Below, in pieces: positions 36,702 to 46,018 of a stretch of DNA of 64,000 nt; positions within the stretch are counted from its first letter, which is position 1; the number at the start of each line of letters is the position of its first letter. Source of the stretch: Synergistaceae bacterium (lineage in GTDB: Bacteria > Synergistota > Synergistia > Synergistales > Aminobacteriaceae); NCBI GenBank assembly GCA_017439345.1, contig JAFSJJ010000021.1, positions 1 to 64,000 on the forward strand, given 5' to 3'. A program made the translations under genes and the position numbers. The notes below the pieces were generated by a model. That model did no database searches. It worked only from the letters and a program-made list of their open reading frames with translations, and was not told the DNA's origin.

Positions 36702-37758
36702 GACTCAATAAATATGACTCGATTCTTGCTGCAACGTCTTCAATATCTGCATCGGCCACTCTTGCACCTGCTGCCCTCTGATGGCCTCCTCCGCCGATAA
36801 AGTGAGCTATATCACATGCATTAACGGGGCTTAACTCTCTTGACCTGAAGCTGATAAATATTTCGTGATTATTAACAGGATTTTCTGTTACAGTAGCAAT
36901 TAATCTAACTCCCCTGAGGGTCATTAACATGTTAGGAAGTCCGGCAGTAGCATTAATATTAGAACCTGTTTGAGCGAAATCATCAGAGTAAACTTTTACC
37001 ATCGCAAAAATATTATCAGTCCCGAAAACTTTCAATCTTGCTAAGACACGAGACCACAGCTGCATAATTTCCGGAGTCTTGTTCTGGTAAATCAAATCTG
37101 AAATCCTAGACGAGTCTACCCCAAACTCGATTAACTGAGCTGCTATTCTGTGAGTCAATGCCCTAGTATTCGAGAACGTGAAGCCCCCTGTATCAGTGAA
37201 TATCCCGGTGTAAAGGCACTCTGCAATTTGTTGAGTGATTTCCCATTGACCGGCCTTGAGTATCCTGAATAATAATTCTGCTGTCGATGATGATAAAGAA
37301 TCAACGCAATTAAATTTTGCAAATAAAGTATTATCCGCATGATGATCGATATTTAACGCGTTAATATTTTTATTCACGTCAAAGCCTGAAACAGTACGCA
37401 ATTCATTTGAGCAGTCAAGAAATATATAAAGCTCGTTATTATCATCAAAGCTGAACTCTTCGCAGTAAGAATATTTCTCACAGTGAGGCAAAAAATTATA
37501 CGTCTCCGGTAATTCTGAGTCAGCACCGAGCCATTTAATTTTTTTATTTGCGTTAAGTCCTGCGGTGATTAGAGCCGATACAGAACCTAGCGCATCGCCG
37601 TCCGCCTTCCTGTGTGAAAATATAGTCCATGAGTCATGAGCCTTGAGAATATCTGACGCTTTGATTAAGTCATTCTCGTTAAAGCAGTTCGCTGTCGTCG
37701 TCATTATTATCATCACTGCTCCCGTCATAGAAACCTGAAAATTTAGCTTCGTGGTCAA
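36694..37758 (-). CDS. DHH/DHHA1 phosphoesterase, NrnA-type
   Basis: 354 residues in the open frame; the true start is probably ATG 37713 or 37704, because the first 18 codons overlap rbfA and the DHH domain begins near codon 25. Motifs: IFSHRKADGDALGS (about 46-59), ALNIDHHADN (about 133-142), and DHHA1 GGGGHQRAAGA (about 326-336). NrnA degrades nanoRNA and hydrolyses pAp. Follows rbfA in the same operon, as in many bacteria. Confidence 0.92.
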   Translation of the reverse strand: MTTKLNFQVSMTGAVMIIMTTTANCFNENDLIKASDILKAHDSWTIFSHRKADGDALGSVSALITAGLNANKKIKWLGADSELPETYNFLPHCEKYSYCEEFSFDDNNELYIFLDCSNELRTVSGFDVNKNINALNIDHHADNTLFAKFNCVDSLSSSTAELLFRILKAGQWEITQQIAECLYTGIFTDTGGFTFSNTRALTHRIAAQLIEFGVDSSRISDLIYQNKTPEIMQLWSRVLARLKVFGTDNIFAMVKVYSDDFAQTGSNINATAGLPNMLMTLRGVRLIATVTENPVNNHEIFISFRSRELSPVNACDIAHFIGGGGHQRAAGARVADADIEDVAARIESYLLSHE

Positions 37759-38098
37759 TCAAGCCGAGTCTATCAAGAATGCTGTCGATCTTAGCTCCGT
37801 ATTCGCTGCTTGAGTCTATAGCAAATTCGAGTTCAGGGACTCTGCGTAACTTAATGCTCTGGCCTAAGAGTCCTCGTACTGCGCCTTTGATCTCGTTCAA
37901 GTCTTTAAGAATTCCCGGACACTTTCGAGCCTCTAACGCCGTGAAATATACTCTTGCTTTCTCTAAATCTTTGCTGCAGTCGACTTCAGTTATTATTATG
38001 CTCTTGACGCTGGCTTTCTTGATTCTGGTCTCGAAGATTAAGGCAAGTTCGCGCTGTAACTGCTTGTTGATTCTTGCCATTCGTAAATTAGCACTCAT
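37679..38098 (-). CDS. rbfA: Ribosome-binding factor A
   Basis: 139 residues, KH-like fold: RMARINKQLQRELALIFE, VDCSKDLEKARVYFTAL and RRVPELEFAIDSS. An acidic Asp/Asn/Ser tail (SSDDNNDDDSE) extends past the domain. It matures 16S rRNA at the 5' end. Two bases after infB; the tail region overlaps the nrnA frame. Confidence 0.93.
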   Translation of the reverse strand: MSANLRMARINKQLQRELALIFETRIKKASVKSIIITEVDCSKDLEKARVYFTALEARKCPGILKDLNEIKGAVRGLLGQSIKLRRVPELEFAIDSSSEYGAKIDSILDRLGLIDHEAKFSGFYDGSSDDNNDDDSELL

Positions 38099-38100
38099 GT

Positions 38101-40074
38101 TTATAAAGATCTCTTTTCCTCGATGACTTCATAGACTTCGAGAATGTCGCCCTCGTTGAAATCCTGATAGCCGTCTAACGAAATTCCGCAGTCCATACCG
38201 GCTTTGAGTTCTTTAGCCTCGTCCTTCTCGTGTTTGAGTGAAGCTATTTTGCCGCTCCAAGCTACTATGCTTTCATGAATTACGCGGACCCTTGCAGTTC
38301 TCCTGACAACGCCTTTGGTAACATGACAGCCTGCTATTTTGCCTACTTTTGGAATCTTGAATATCTGCCTGATCTCTACTTCACCGAGAGTCTCTTCACG
38401 CAATACGGGTTTTAATAGACCTTCCATAGCTGCCTTTACGTCATCGATTACGTCATAAATAACGTTATAAGTTCGAATCTCTACGCCGTTCAAATCTGCG
38501 ACTCGTTTAGCGTTGTTATCTGGTCTGACGTTGAAGCCTACGATTACAGCCCCTGCCGCCGAAGCTAACATAACATCACTTTCTGCAATGCGTCCGACTC
38601 CTTTATGAACTATCGAGACTCCGACTTCATTAGTAGCTAATTTCTCTAACACTGCGCTTAATGCCTCGAGTGAGCCTTGAACATCGCACTTGACGACTAA
38701 ATTTAAGTGAGGTAATTGACCTTCCTGAAGATTGCTGTATAAGTCTTCGAGTGATGCCTTCTTGATTTCTCCTGATGACTCTCGTTCAGTTAATTTTGCC
38801 TGATTGATAGCGTCTCTTGCCTCACGTTCGCTCTTGACGACTCTGAAAGATTCGCCGGGATTGGGGACTCCGTCAAGTCCTAATATCTCAACCGGAGTGC
38901 TTGGCCCTGCTTTCTTGAGAGGCTTCCCTGCCCAGTCGAACAGTGCGCGGGTCTTTCCCCATGTAGAATTAAATAACACTATGTCGCCTGCCTTGAGAGT
39001 CCCGTCTTTCACTATAACAGTAGCTACAGGTCCTTTGCCTTTGTCCAGTCTTGCCTCGATGACGACACCTTCAGGGCTTGCTTCGGGATTGGCCTTTAAC
39101 TCCTGCATTTCGGCTTCAAGTAAAACGCGTTCGAGTAAATCACTGACTCCGATTCCCTGCTTTGCTGAGATTTCCACTGCTCCGACATCACCGCCCCAGC
39201 CTTCTGTGTAAATGCCGAGTTCAGATAACTGCTGACGGACTCTATCTGGTTTAGCTCCCTGCTTGTCGATTTTATTTATTGCGATTACTAACGGGACTCC
39301 TGCTGACTTGATATGATCTATTGCTTCACGGGTCTGAGGCATGACTCCATCATCTGCGCCTATAACGAGAATTACTATATCAGTAACGTTTGCGCCTCTT
39401 GCTCTCATTGCAGTAAATGCTTCGTGTCCCGGCGTATCAAGAAAGACTATCGGTTTGTTATCCTGCATGACGACATATGCGCCTATGTGCTGGGTTATTC
39501 CTCCTGCCTCGTGGACTGCTATGCTCGAATGCCTTATATTATCAAGTAAAGTAGTCTTGCCGTGATCTACATGTCCCATGACTGTAATAATCGGAGGACG
39601 TTCAACGAGCTTGACTGGTTTAGCATTATTAACGGGCTCCGGCTTCTTTTCTGTAACTTGAGTAACTGGTTCAGGGGGCTTTACTGGTTCAGGTGATTTA
39701 TTATTAACTTGCTGTGAGGGCTTGCTTTCAGACTTGAAATTTGACTGCTTAGATTTTCCGGGGCGTTCCTGTCTGAATTCCCGTTCCTCGCGTTCCTGCT
39801 TTGAGTGTGAATATGAGTCGGGCTTTTCTCTTTCCTGTCTTGCGAACTTCTCAGGCCGTGATTTAGCTCCTTCTGGTTTATGCTGCTTCTTTTCCTGAGA
39901 TGCGCTTTCGTTTGCCTCGTTGAGAATATTCTCTACAATTTGGGCTGTCTCCTCATCTATCGAGCTTGAATGCGATTTTACGGGTATGTCAAGCTGCTGC
40001 AGGACGGCTATTAATTCTTTATTGCTCTTGTTTAATTTCTTGGCCAGGTCATAAATCCTTATTTTATTATTCAA
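38101..40074 (-). CDS. infB: Translation initiation factor IF-2
   Basis: 657 residues from TTG 40074, chosen because GGGAG lies 8 bases upstream and the product begins [14 protein letters not shown] as IF-2 proteins do; a frame-opening TTG at 40092 lacks a site. A charged linker (about 55-160), then the G domain: [12 protein letters not shown] (about 170), [15 protein letters not shown], and domains II to IV ending VYEVIEE. The N-terminal part is short compared with enteric IF-2. Overlaps the YlxR/L7Ae stop by 8 bases. Confidence 0.96.
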   Translation of the reverse strand: MNNKIRIYDLAKKLNKSNKELIAVLQQLDIPVKSHSSSIDEETAQIVENILNEANESASQEKKQHKPEGAKSRPEKFARQEREKPDSYSHSKQEREEREFRQERPGKSKQSNFKSESKPSQQVNNKSPEPVKPPEPVTQVTEKKPEPVNNAKPVKLVERPPIITVMGHVDHGKTTLLDNIRHSSIAVHEAGGITQHIGAYVVMQDNKPIVFLDTPGHEAFTAMRARGANVTDIVILVIGADDGVMPQTREAIDHIKSAGVPLVIAINKIDKQGAKPDRVRQQLSELGIYTEGWGGDVGAVEISAKQGIGVSDLLERVLLEAEMQELKANPEASPEGVVIEARLDKGKGPVATVIVKDGTLKAGDIVLFNSTWGKTRALFDWAGKPLKKAGPSTPVEILGLDGVPNPGESFRVVKSEREARDAINQAKLTERESSGEIKKASLEDLYSNLQEGQLPHLNLVVKCDVQGSLEALSAVLEKLATNEVGVSIVHKGVGRIAESDVMLASAAGAVIVGFNVRPDNNAKRVADLNGVEIRTYNVIYDVIDDVKAAMEGLLKPVLREETLGEVEIRQIFKIPKVGKIAGCHVTKGVVRRTARVRVIHESIVAWSGKIASLKHEKDEAKELKAGMDCGISLDGYQDFNEGDILEVYEVIEEKRSL

Positions 40075-40684
40075 ACGCGTTACTCCCTTCAAAATTTTTG
40101 CTGCTTAGCTGTTGAGTGAGATTTAATATTTTCTTTGCGAAACCAGAACTCAAAGGCAGTGCAATAATCTGGACTCCCCTTGAGCCTGCTGCTTCTGATA
40201 GTTCCTGAATGCTTATTGAGGGCGTAAGAGTCTTATAATTCCCTGCAAAATTCCGCACACCCTCTGAGCAGTCGTTTGCGATAATCACCAAAACTTTATG
40301 AGTGAAATTCTTAATATTATCAACGCCGATTAATAATGCCCCTGCCTTGCGCGACAAGCCTATAACAGCACGGAGTCTTTTATCAGCGAGATTTGTATCA
40401 TCAAAACTTTTTGCGTAATTTTCAAGCTCTAGCCAGAACTCAGAGTCAGAGTCAATATTCCTGAGTCCTAAAGCATGTGCCAGCCCTCCGGACTTCTTTG
40501 CGAGCTCTATGCATTCTGAATCAGGACATATATAAACTCCCCTGCCCGGTAATTTCCCGGAAATATCTATAACGGGCTTATTATCAGGACTCTTGACTAT
40601 TCGGATTAAATTATATTTGCTGCCCCTGACTCTGCATATCGCGCAAATTCTCAAGGGTATATGCTTATTGCTGCTTTTCGCCAT
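40067..40684 (-). CDS. YlxR (DUF448) - ribosomal L7Ae-like fusion
   Basis: About 205 residues from ATG 40684; the frame extends 23 codons further into nusA, but homology begins at PLRICAICR. N-terminal DUF448: CAICRVRGSKYNLIRIVKS and GKLPGRGVYICPDSECI. C-terminal L7Ae/L30e-like domain (about 105-200): KRLRAVIGLSRKAGALLIG, VLVIIANDCSEGV, IIALPLSSGFAKKIL. In Bacillus these two are separate neighbouring genes (ylxR, ylxQ) of the nusA-infB operon; here they are one protein. Likely RNA-binding. Confidence 0.88.
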   Translation of the reverse strand: MAKSSNKHIPLRICAICRVRGSKYNLIRIVKSPDNKPVIDISGKLPGRGVYICPDSECIELAKKSGGLAHALGLRNIDSDSEFWLELENYAKSFDDTNLADKRLRAVIGLSRKAGALLIGVDNIKNFTHKVLVIIANDCSEGVRNFAGNYKTLTPSISIQELSEAAGSRGVQIIALPLSSGFAKKILNLTQQLSSKNFEGSNAFE

Positions 40685-41783
40685 CGTTAGTGTTCTCGTC
40701 ATTGAAAACGTCATGGAAAATGTCTTTAAGAGTCGGCATTCTGTCCGGTTCAAGAGTCTTAATATCGATCTTCCAGCCTGTTAATTTAGCAGCGAGTCTG
40801 ACGTTCTGCCCCTGTTTGCCTATTGCTAGCGAGAGCTGATCTTGATACACGTAAACTATTGCTGCCTTCTCGGAGTCAAGAGCGGGTTCAACCTTTGCAA
40901 TCTGAGCAGGAGACAAAGCCCCCCTGATATAAACTAAAGGGTCTTCACTGTAGACAACGACATCAATTTTTTCGCCTCTAAGAGCATTACTCACAGCTTT
41001 AATTCTTGCGCCCTGACTGCCTATACATGCTCCGACGGGGTCAACGTTAGGGTCAAGGGTTACGAGTGATACTTTAGCGCGGCTGCCTCCGTCTCTGACT
41101 ATATTTTTTATGTCTATTATTCCCTGCTGGATTTCAGGAATTTCGAGTTCCATTAAACGCCTCAATAATCCCGGATGAGTTCTCGAAAGCGTGATTTTAG
41201 GGCCTCTTGCCTGCTTCTTAACGTCAAGAATATAAAATTTCATAGAGTTCCCGTGTATATAGCGTTCACCGGGAATTTTTTCTTTTCGGGGAAGTACTGC
41301 TTCTGTCTTGTCGTTAATGTGAACTATAGTATTATCATCTTCTGTCTTGAATATAACACCGGTTACCATGTCCCCTACTTTGTCTGCGAACTCACTGTAA
41401 GCAACGTTGCGTTCTTCGTCCCTGAGTCTCTGGGCAATAACCTGCCGTGCTGTCTGAGCTGCTATTCTGCCAAAGTCAATTGGATTGCGTTCAATATGGA
41501 TGACTCCTCCGATTTCAGCATTTATATCATATCTCAATGCATCACGAAGAGTTATTTCTGTGTCAGGATCTTGAACTTTCTCGACAACTTTGCGGTTTTC
41601 ATTAACGATAATATCGCCCGTTGAAGTATCTATTTTGATCTCGATGTCCTGATTGCCCGTCTGAAATTTCTTGTATGCCGATAACAATGCAGCTTCGAGA
41701 GTCGAAATTATAACGTTGACATCAAGCCCCCTGACTTCTGATAAATCATAAAGAGCTTCTATGAAATTACGGCCGAGACGCAT
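40665..41783 (-). CDS. nusA: Transcription termination/antitermination factor NusA
   Basis: 372 residues: N-terminal polymerase-binding domain (1-130), S1 domain (about 135-200, GDMVTGVIFKTEDDN), KH domains (VDPVGACIGSQGARIKAVSNALRGEKIDVV, about 250-279, and IGKQGQNVRLAAKLTGWKIDI, about 322-342). No C-terminal acidic repeats. It pauses and modulates RNA polymerase. Shares one base with rimP upstream. Confidence 0.96.
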   Translation of the reverse strand: MRLGRNFIEALYDLSEVRGLDVNVIISTLEAALLSAYKKFQTGNQDIEIKIDTSTGDIIVNENRKVVEKVQDPDTEITLRDALRYDINAEIGGVIHIERNPIDFGRIAAQTARQVIAQRLRDEERNVAYSEFADKVGDMVTGVIFKTEDDNTIVHINDKTEAVLPRKEKIPGERYIHGNSMKFYILDVKKQARGPKITLSRTHPGLLRRLMELEIPEIQQGIIDIKNIVRDGGSRAKVSLVTLDPNVDPVGACIGSQGARIKAVSNALRGEKIDVVVYSEDPLVYIRGALSPAQIAKVEPALDSEKAAIVYVYQDQLSLAIGKQGQNVRLAAKLTGWKIDIKTLEPDRMPTLKDIFHDVFNDENTNDGEKQQ

Positions 41784-42328
41784 TATTGCTTCTTCCTCCT
41801 GTGTTTCTTGTTATTATTTTTATTATTATTTGCTTCGTCATTATTATTAAATCTAAAAACTAGATTGCCTCCTTTGATTATCTCAAACGGAATTATTATT
41901 TTATTTTCACCGTCAACGAGCATGGTTAAATTATTCTCGTCAGCTGATAATATTATTCCTGTGAAAGTTTTGCGTCCTTCGAGTAAATTATTGAGTCTTA
42001 CGCGCGCTTCTTTGTCCTGGAATCTTTCATAATCAGCAGGCTTATATAACGGTCTCTCTATACCGGGCGAACTGACTTCGAGATAATAGCGTCCCTTGTC
42101 AAGAATGCTCAGGCGTGAGGAGTTCTCATCAAGAAATTTGTTCAATTGTCCTGATACAAGCTCGCAGTCTCCGGCGTTGATGCCTCCAAGCGTGTCTATT
42201 AAGACCTGAAGCCTTACCCTTCCGAAGTCCGTCTTTATTCCGGCGTGAACACATTCATAGCCCAAGCCCGTTACGATTAATTCTATTTCGTGCAAAAATT
42301 TTTCTGTTAATAAATTTAATTCGCTCAT
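41783..42328 (-). CDS. rimP: Ribosome maturation factor RimP
   Basis: 181 residues. EIELIVTGLGYECVHAG, LDKGRYYLEVSSPGIERPLYKPADYERF (about 80-107) is the RimP signature. The C-terminal tail is Asn/Lys-rich (NNNDEANNNKNNNKKHRRKKQ spaced by charges) from AAT-type repeats. It helps 30S assembly. First gene of the long translation/RNA operon; a strong hairpin with T tract lies 25 bases before its start. Confidence 0.93.
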   Translation of the reverse strand: MSELNLLTEKFLHEIELIVTGLGYECVHAGIKTDFGRVRLQVLIDTLGGINAGDCELVSGQLNKFLDENSSRLSILDKGRYYLEVSSPGIERPLYKPADYERFQDKEARVRLNNLLEGRKTFTGIILSADENNLTMLVDGENKIIIPFEIIKGGNLVFRFNNNDEANNNKNNNKKHRRKKQ

Positions 42329-42351
42329 AATTAATATTTCTCTCTCATAAT

Positions 42352-42387
42352 CATAATAAAAAAGGAGAGGGGCTGTCCCACTCCTTT
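42352..42387 (-). terminator. Strong hairpin with T tract just upstream of rimP
   Basis: On the minus strand AAAGGAG pairs with CTCCTTT and GGG with CCC inside, followed by TTTTATT. Between it and the rimP ATG lie only about 25 bases, so it either ends a transcript from the gene-free region or attenuates the rimP-nusA operon. Confidence 0.75.
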
Positions 42388-42777
42388 CATATTCATGAAA
42401 TTATGATAAATTATACGCGCTTTTTTACTTAGTGAACAGACGCAAAATTACTAGTCATTCTTAATCATTAATCGTTAATCATTATTCAGCATCCATGAGT
42501 CGAACTTGCATAATGTCCTGATTGCCTGCCGTAGTGTGATATTTGCTGCATGAGACCGCTGATGAGTCGTTATGGTTCATCTTGAACATGAAGACAAAGT
42601 GTTGAATGAATAATGACTCTCTAACTTCATAACGAGGTCTGAGAGTCTTTGTTGTGTTATGAGTTCATAGCGTGTGAATGTATTAGTAATTGTATTAGTA
42701 ACTCATCGAGCTTGTTGAATTATGAATTGAGATCAATGAAGAGATTCAAATATTAATAATTATAGCAAATTCTACGC
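42388..42777. other. Gene-free structured region, candidate noncoding RNA(s)
   Basis: No reading frame of note. Minus strand: TATAAT at 42764-42759, about 370 bases, then the terminator at 42352-42387. Plus strand: the terminator at 42615-42657 implies a transcript from the left. TAAT-rich blocks lie at 42450-42487. I could not match it to tmRNA, RNase P or SRP RNA: the conserved cores of these are absent. Confidence 0.4.
42615..42657 (+). terminator. Terminator inside the gene-free region
   Basis: GACTCTC (42615-42621) pairs perfectly with GAGAGTC (42641-42647), with CTTC/GAG pairs possible inside, followed by TTTGTTGTGTT. Confidence 0.6.
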
Positions 42778-42804
42778 TTGATTAATAAAATAATTTGATA
42801 TAAT
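42778..42804 (+). promoter_or_regulatory. Promoter of the TerD pair
   Basis: TTGATT (42778-42783), 15-base spacer, perfect TATAAT (42799-42804); GGGAGG lies before the ATG at 42868. Confidence 0.55.
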
Positions 42805-42867
42805 TTTTTCACTCAAAACTTTGAAATTCAACACTCAATAAATTAACAGGGAGGCTTAATTGTTATC

Positions 42868-43446
42868 ATGTCAGTAAATTTAATCAAAGGCCAGAAAGTA
42901 GCTCTCACAAAAGATAACCCGAATTTATCGCGAATTCTCGTAGGACTCGGCTGGGATGTAAACAAATACGACGGCGGGGCAGACTTTGATCTTGATGCAA
43001 GTGCGTTTTTACTCGATGCAAACGGCAAAGTTCGCAGCGACACCGATTTTATATTCTATAACAATCTGCGTCACCCTTCAGGCTCGGTCTCACACACAGG
43101 CGATAATTTAACCGGTGAGGGAGAAGGCGACGATGAAGTTATTCGCGTTGACTTGAGCAAAGTACCTGCTGATATTCACAAGATAGCTTTCACTGTTACG
43201 ATTTACGATGCTGAGACACGCAGGCAGAACTTCGGTCAGGTCTCGAACGCATATATTCACATCATAGACGAAGCTAATAATATCGAACTGTTACGCTATG
43301 ATTTAGGCGAAGACTTCTCAACAGAAACTGCTCTTGTAGTCGGCGAACTCTATAGACATAACTCGGAGTGGAGGTTCAGCGCGAATGGTTCAGGCTACAA
43401 GGGAGGACTTAGGGCATTATGCCTTGATTTCGGGGTGGAAGTATAA
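42868..43446 (+). CDS. TerD family protein
   Basis: 192 residues, one complete TerD domain: [16 protein letters not shown]-type opening, [26 protein letters not shown] (Asp-rich Ca2+ site, about 27-52), [25 protein letters not shown] (about 87-104), [14 protein letters not shown] and [15 protein letters not shown]. TerD proteins bind calcium and belong to tellurite/general stress response modules at the membrane. The other ter genes (terB, terC, terZ) are not in the window. Two bases separate it from the next gene. Confidence 0.93.
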   Translation: MSVNLIKGQKVALTKDNPNLSRILVGLGWDVNKYDGGADFDLDASAFLLDANGKVRSDTDFIFYNNLRHPSGSVSHTGDNLTGEGEGDDEVIRVDLSKVPADIHKIAFTVTIYDAETRRQNFGQVSNAYIHIIDEANNIELLRYDLGEDFSTETALVVGELYRHNSEWRFSANGSGYKGGLRALCLDFGVEV

Positions 43447-43448
43447 TC

Positions 43449-44717
43449 ATGCCTGAGCTTATAAAAGGATCCCGCTGCAGACTCGATGAGTATATTAATC
43501 CGTCTGAAAGTTTTAGAGTCGAGCTAAAGATTGACGACTCTGCAATTTATGACTTCTCGTGTTTCGGTGTTGATGCAGATAACAAATTATCTGATGACCG
43601 CTACATGATATTTTATAATCAGCCAAGTTCACCGGAGCAGGCAATAACTTATGATGACGGAGCATTTGATATTGATCTCTCCAAGCTGCCGTTCTCGATT
43701 AACAAACTGGTCTTCACTGCCAGCATTGACGGTCAGGGCACTATGGGCGAAATAGCTTCACATACTGTAACTATAAGCCAGAATAATAATATTGCTCTAA
43801 GTATGAACTTATCAGGCCGAGACTTTTCGAACGAACGAGCAATAATCTCAATCGAAATATATTTTTATCAGAAAGATACATCATGGCGGGTTAGAGCAGT
43901 AGCAAGCGGCTTCAACGGAGGATTAAGCGAGTTATTAAAATTTTTCGGCGGAGAAGAAATTATTGACGCTCCTGACGATCAACCTGTTCAAGATGGTCAA
44001 GATGACAAGAATTCTCACAAAGAACCTGTGAATGTACCTGTCGTTCAAGAAAATATTCCAGATATTCCTGTTGTAAAGAAGCGCGTAGAACTCAGTAAAA
44101 ATGAAAAAGTTAAGCTCGAGAAGATTACATCAGGAAGCAATATAATAATTAATCTCAACTGGAAACACGCTGTCTCAGCATCCGGACTGTTCTCACTGCG
44201 CAAGATAGACAAGGCAAAGTCAATTGATCTAGATATAGGCTGTCTGTACGAACTCAAGAACGGCAAACGGGGTTCAATTCAGGCACTTGGAAGCAAATTC
44301 GGCTCACTGAACGAAGCTCCATATATCGAACTCGACAGAGATGACAGGACAGGAGATGCTCCCGAAGGCGAGAACTTGAGAATAAATACAGCGAAAATTT
44401 CACAGATAAAGCGCATTCTTGTATATACATTCATTTATGAAGGCATAAATAATTGGCGTGAAGCAGACGGAGTCGTAACTATCAAGTCTCCTGGAAGCCA
44501 TGACGTTATAATCAGGCTCGATGATTATGATACCAGTGAAATTATGTGTGCTTTAGCGATGCTCGAGAATATTAATAACGAAACATTCAGCATTGAGAAA
44601 ATAATACGCTTCTACAACGGCCATGTTGCTATGGACAATGCTTTTAACTGGGGCTTGAAGTGGACCCCCGTAAAGAAATATGACGAGACTAGAACTTTGA
44701 ATGTGTCAAACGTCTAG
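43449..44717 (+). CDS. Double TerD-like protein (TerD + TerA/TerF-like halves)
   Basis: 422 residues. N-terminal half (1-175) is a diverged TerD domain (LIKGSRCRLDE, FSCFGVDADNKLSDDRYMIFYNQPSSP, FDIDLSKLPFSINKLVFTASID, ISIEIYFYQKDTSWRVRAVASGFNGGL). An acidic/Asn linker (about 178-215) joins a second domain (about 230-420) with SIDLDIGCLYELKNGKRGSIQALG, YIELDRDDRTGD and LRINTAKISQIKRILVYTFIYEG, as in TerA-type C-terminal domains. It probably works with the single-domain TerD in one stress complex. Confidence 0.8.
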   Translation: MPELIKGSRCRLDEYINPSESFRVELKIDDSAIYDFSCFGVDADNKLSDDRYMIFYNQPSSPEQAITYDDGAFDIDLSKLPFSINKLVFTASIDGQGTMGEIASHTVTISQNNNIALSMNLSGRDFSNERAIISIEIYFYQKDTSWRVRAVASGFNGGLSELLKFFGGEEIIDAPDDQPVQDGQDDKNSHKEPVNVPVVQENIPDIPVVKKRVELSKNEKVKLEKITSGSNIIINLNWKHAVSASGLFSLRKIDKAKSIDLDIGCLYELKNGKRGSIQALGSKFGSLNEAPYIELDRDDRTGDAPEGENLRINTAKISQIKRILVYTFIYEGINNWREADGVVTIKSPGSHDVIIRLDDYDTSEIMCALAMLENINNETFSIEKIIRFYNGHVAMDNAFNWGLKWTPVKKYDETRTLNVSNV

Positions 44718-44731
44718 TCCCTGAGAAATTT

Positions 44732-45949
44732 TTATACACGTTCTGTAACTATCTTGAAGCCTGCATTCGTTAATTCTGATTTAATCGTGTTAATCTGCTC
44801 GTTGTTCAGGGTCTCGAGTGCAAGTTTCAAGAAACAGCTTGTTATTGCCATATTAGTATCGCCGTGATCGTAATAGACTGATACTACGTTAGCTCCGCAC
44901 CTTGCTATTATCTCGCTGACTTCCTGAAGCTGGCCGGGCTTGTCGATTAATTGAATCGTGAGATTAACGTTGCGTCCTGTCATCATCATGCCTCTAGTTA
45001 TGACTCGCGATAATATATTAACGTCAATATTGCCTCCTGATATAACGCACACTGTCTTTTTGCCTTCAATCGGAAGTTTATGGAACATTTGAGCTGCAAC
45101 AGATACTGCTCCTGCACCTTCTGCTATTAATTTCTGGTTCTCGATGAGAGCTAATATCGCCGCCGCAATTTCGTCTTCAGAAACGCAGACTATATCGTCA
45201 ACGTAATTAGAAATAATCTCAAAAGTATTCTCGCCGGGGTTCTTGACTGCTATACCGTCTGCAAAAGTTGATACACTTGATAATACTTCGCGCTTATGAG
45301 CCTTGAATGAGTTATACATGCTTGCTGCTCCTGAAGCCTGGACTCCGTAAACTTTAACACTTGGCTTGAGTGATTTAATTGCAAACGCTACACCTGAAAT
45401 TAAGCCGCCTCCGCCTACAGGGACAATGACAGCTTCAACGCCTTCTAACTGGTCAAGAATTTCGAGTCCTATAGTTGCCTGGCCTGCAATAACGTAATCG
45501 TCATCATATGGGTGAATGAAAGTAGCTCCTGTTTCATTGACGAGTTCAACTGCTCTGTCATGGGCATCATCATAGGCACCTGTTACGAGTTCAACGTTAG
45601 CCCCGAGTCTCTTTGTGCTTTCGACCTTCATAACCGGCGCACTGTCAGGCATACATATTGTTGAAGTTATTCCCTTTCGAGAGGCAGCCATCGCCACACC
45701 CTGAGCATGATTACCGGCCGAACATGCAACTATGCCCCGTGATTTCTCTTCGTCTGATAACTGCGATATTTTGTAGTAAGCTCCCCTTAATTTAAAGCTC
45801 CCTGTTACCTGCAAATTCTCTGTCTTGAGATATAGCTCGCAGTTCTCGCTGAGTCTTGGTGCCGCGATTAAGTCAGTCTTTCTTGCGCATTCACGTAAAA
45901 TATAAGCAGCGTGATAAACTTTATCTAACGTAAGCAAGTAAATATTCAC
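44732..45949 (-). CDS. ilvA: Threonine ammonia-lyase with ACT domain
   Basis: 405 residues from GTG 45949 (AGAGAG upstream). PLP fold: LQVTGSFKLRGAYYK (Lys about 54), CSAGNHAQGVAMAA, VPVGGGGLISG (about 175-185), and a C-terminal ACT-like domain (about 325-403, NLTIQLIDKPGQLQEVSEIIA). It deaminates threonine to 2-oxobutyrate. The length and ACT part fit the catabolic/short biosynthetic type. Convergent with the TerD pair, 14 bases apart. Confidence 0.93.
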   Translation of the reverse strand: MNIYLLTLDKVYHAAYILRECARKTDLIAAPRLSENCELYLKTENLQVTGSFKLRGAYYKISQLSDEEKSRGIVACSAGNHAQGVAMAASRKGITSTICMPDSAPVMKVESTKRLGANVELVTGAYDDAHDRAVELVNETGATFIHPYDDDYVIAGQATIGLEILDQLEGVEAVIVPVGGGGLISGVAFAIKSLKPSVKVYGVQASGAASMYNSFKAHKREVLSSVSTFADGIAVKNPGENTFEIISNYVDDIVCVSEDEIAAAILALIENQKLIAEGAGAVSVAAQMFHKLPIEGKKTVCVISGGNIDVNILSRVITRGMMMTGRNVNLTIQLIDKPGQLQEVSEIIARCGANVVSVYYDHGDTNMAITSCFLKLALETLNNEQINTIKSELTNAGFKIVTERV

Positions 45950-46018
45950 TTCTCTCTAATTAAAAAATTTTCGCAATATTATATAATTAATTTCAATCAT
46001 CAGGAGGCATTCATAAAT

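Noticed and set aside
38804-39211. 135-codon plus-strand frame
   Set aside because: Opposite infB, whose protein is unmistakable; no independent evidence.
41175-41624. 149-codon open frame on the plus strand
   Set aside because: It lies wholly inside nusA on the other strand and shows no family features; a shadow frame.
42488-42520. tRNA-like T arm (minus strand GTTCGACTC)
   Set aside because: The flanking bases do not pair, and no acceptor, D or anticodon arm is present.
42555-42600. Hammerhead ribozyme core, suggested by CTGATGAG at about 42568-42575
   Set aside because: No GAAA core at the right distance and no pairing stems I to III could be drawn.
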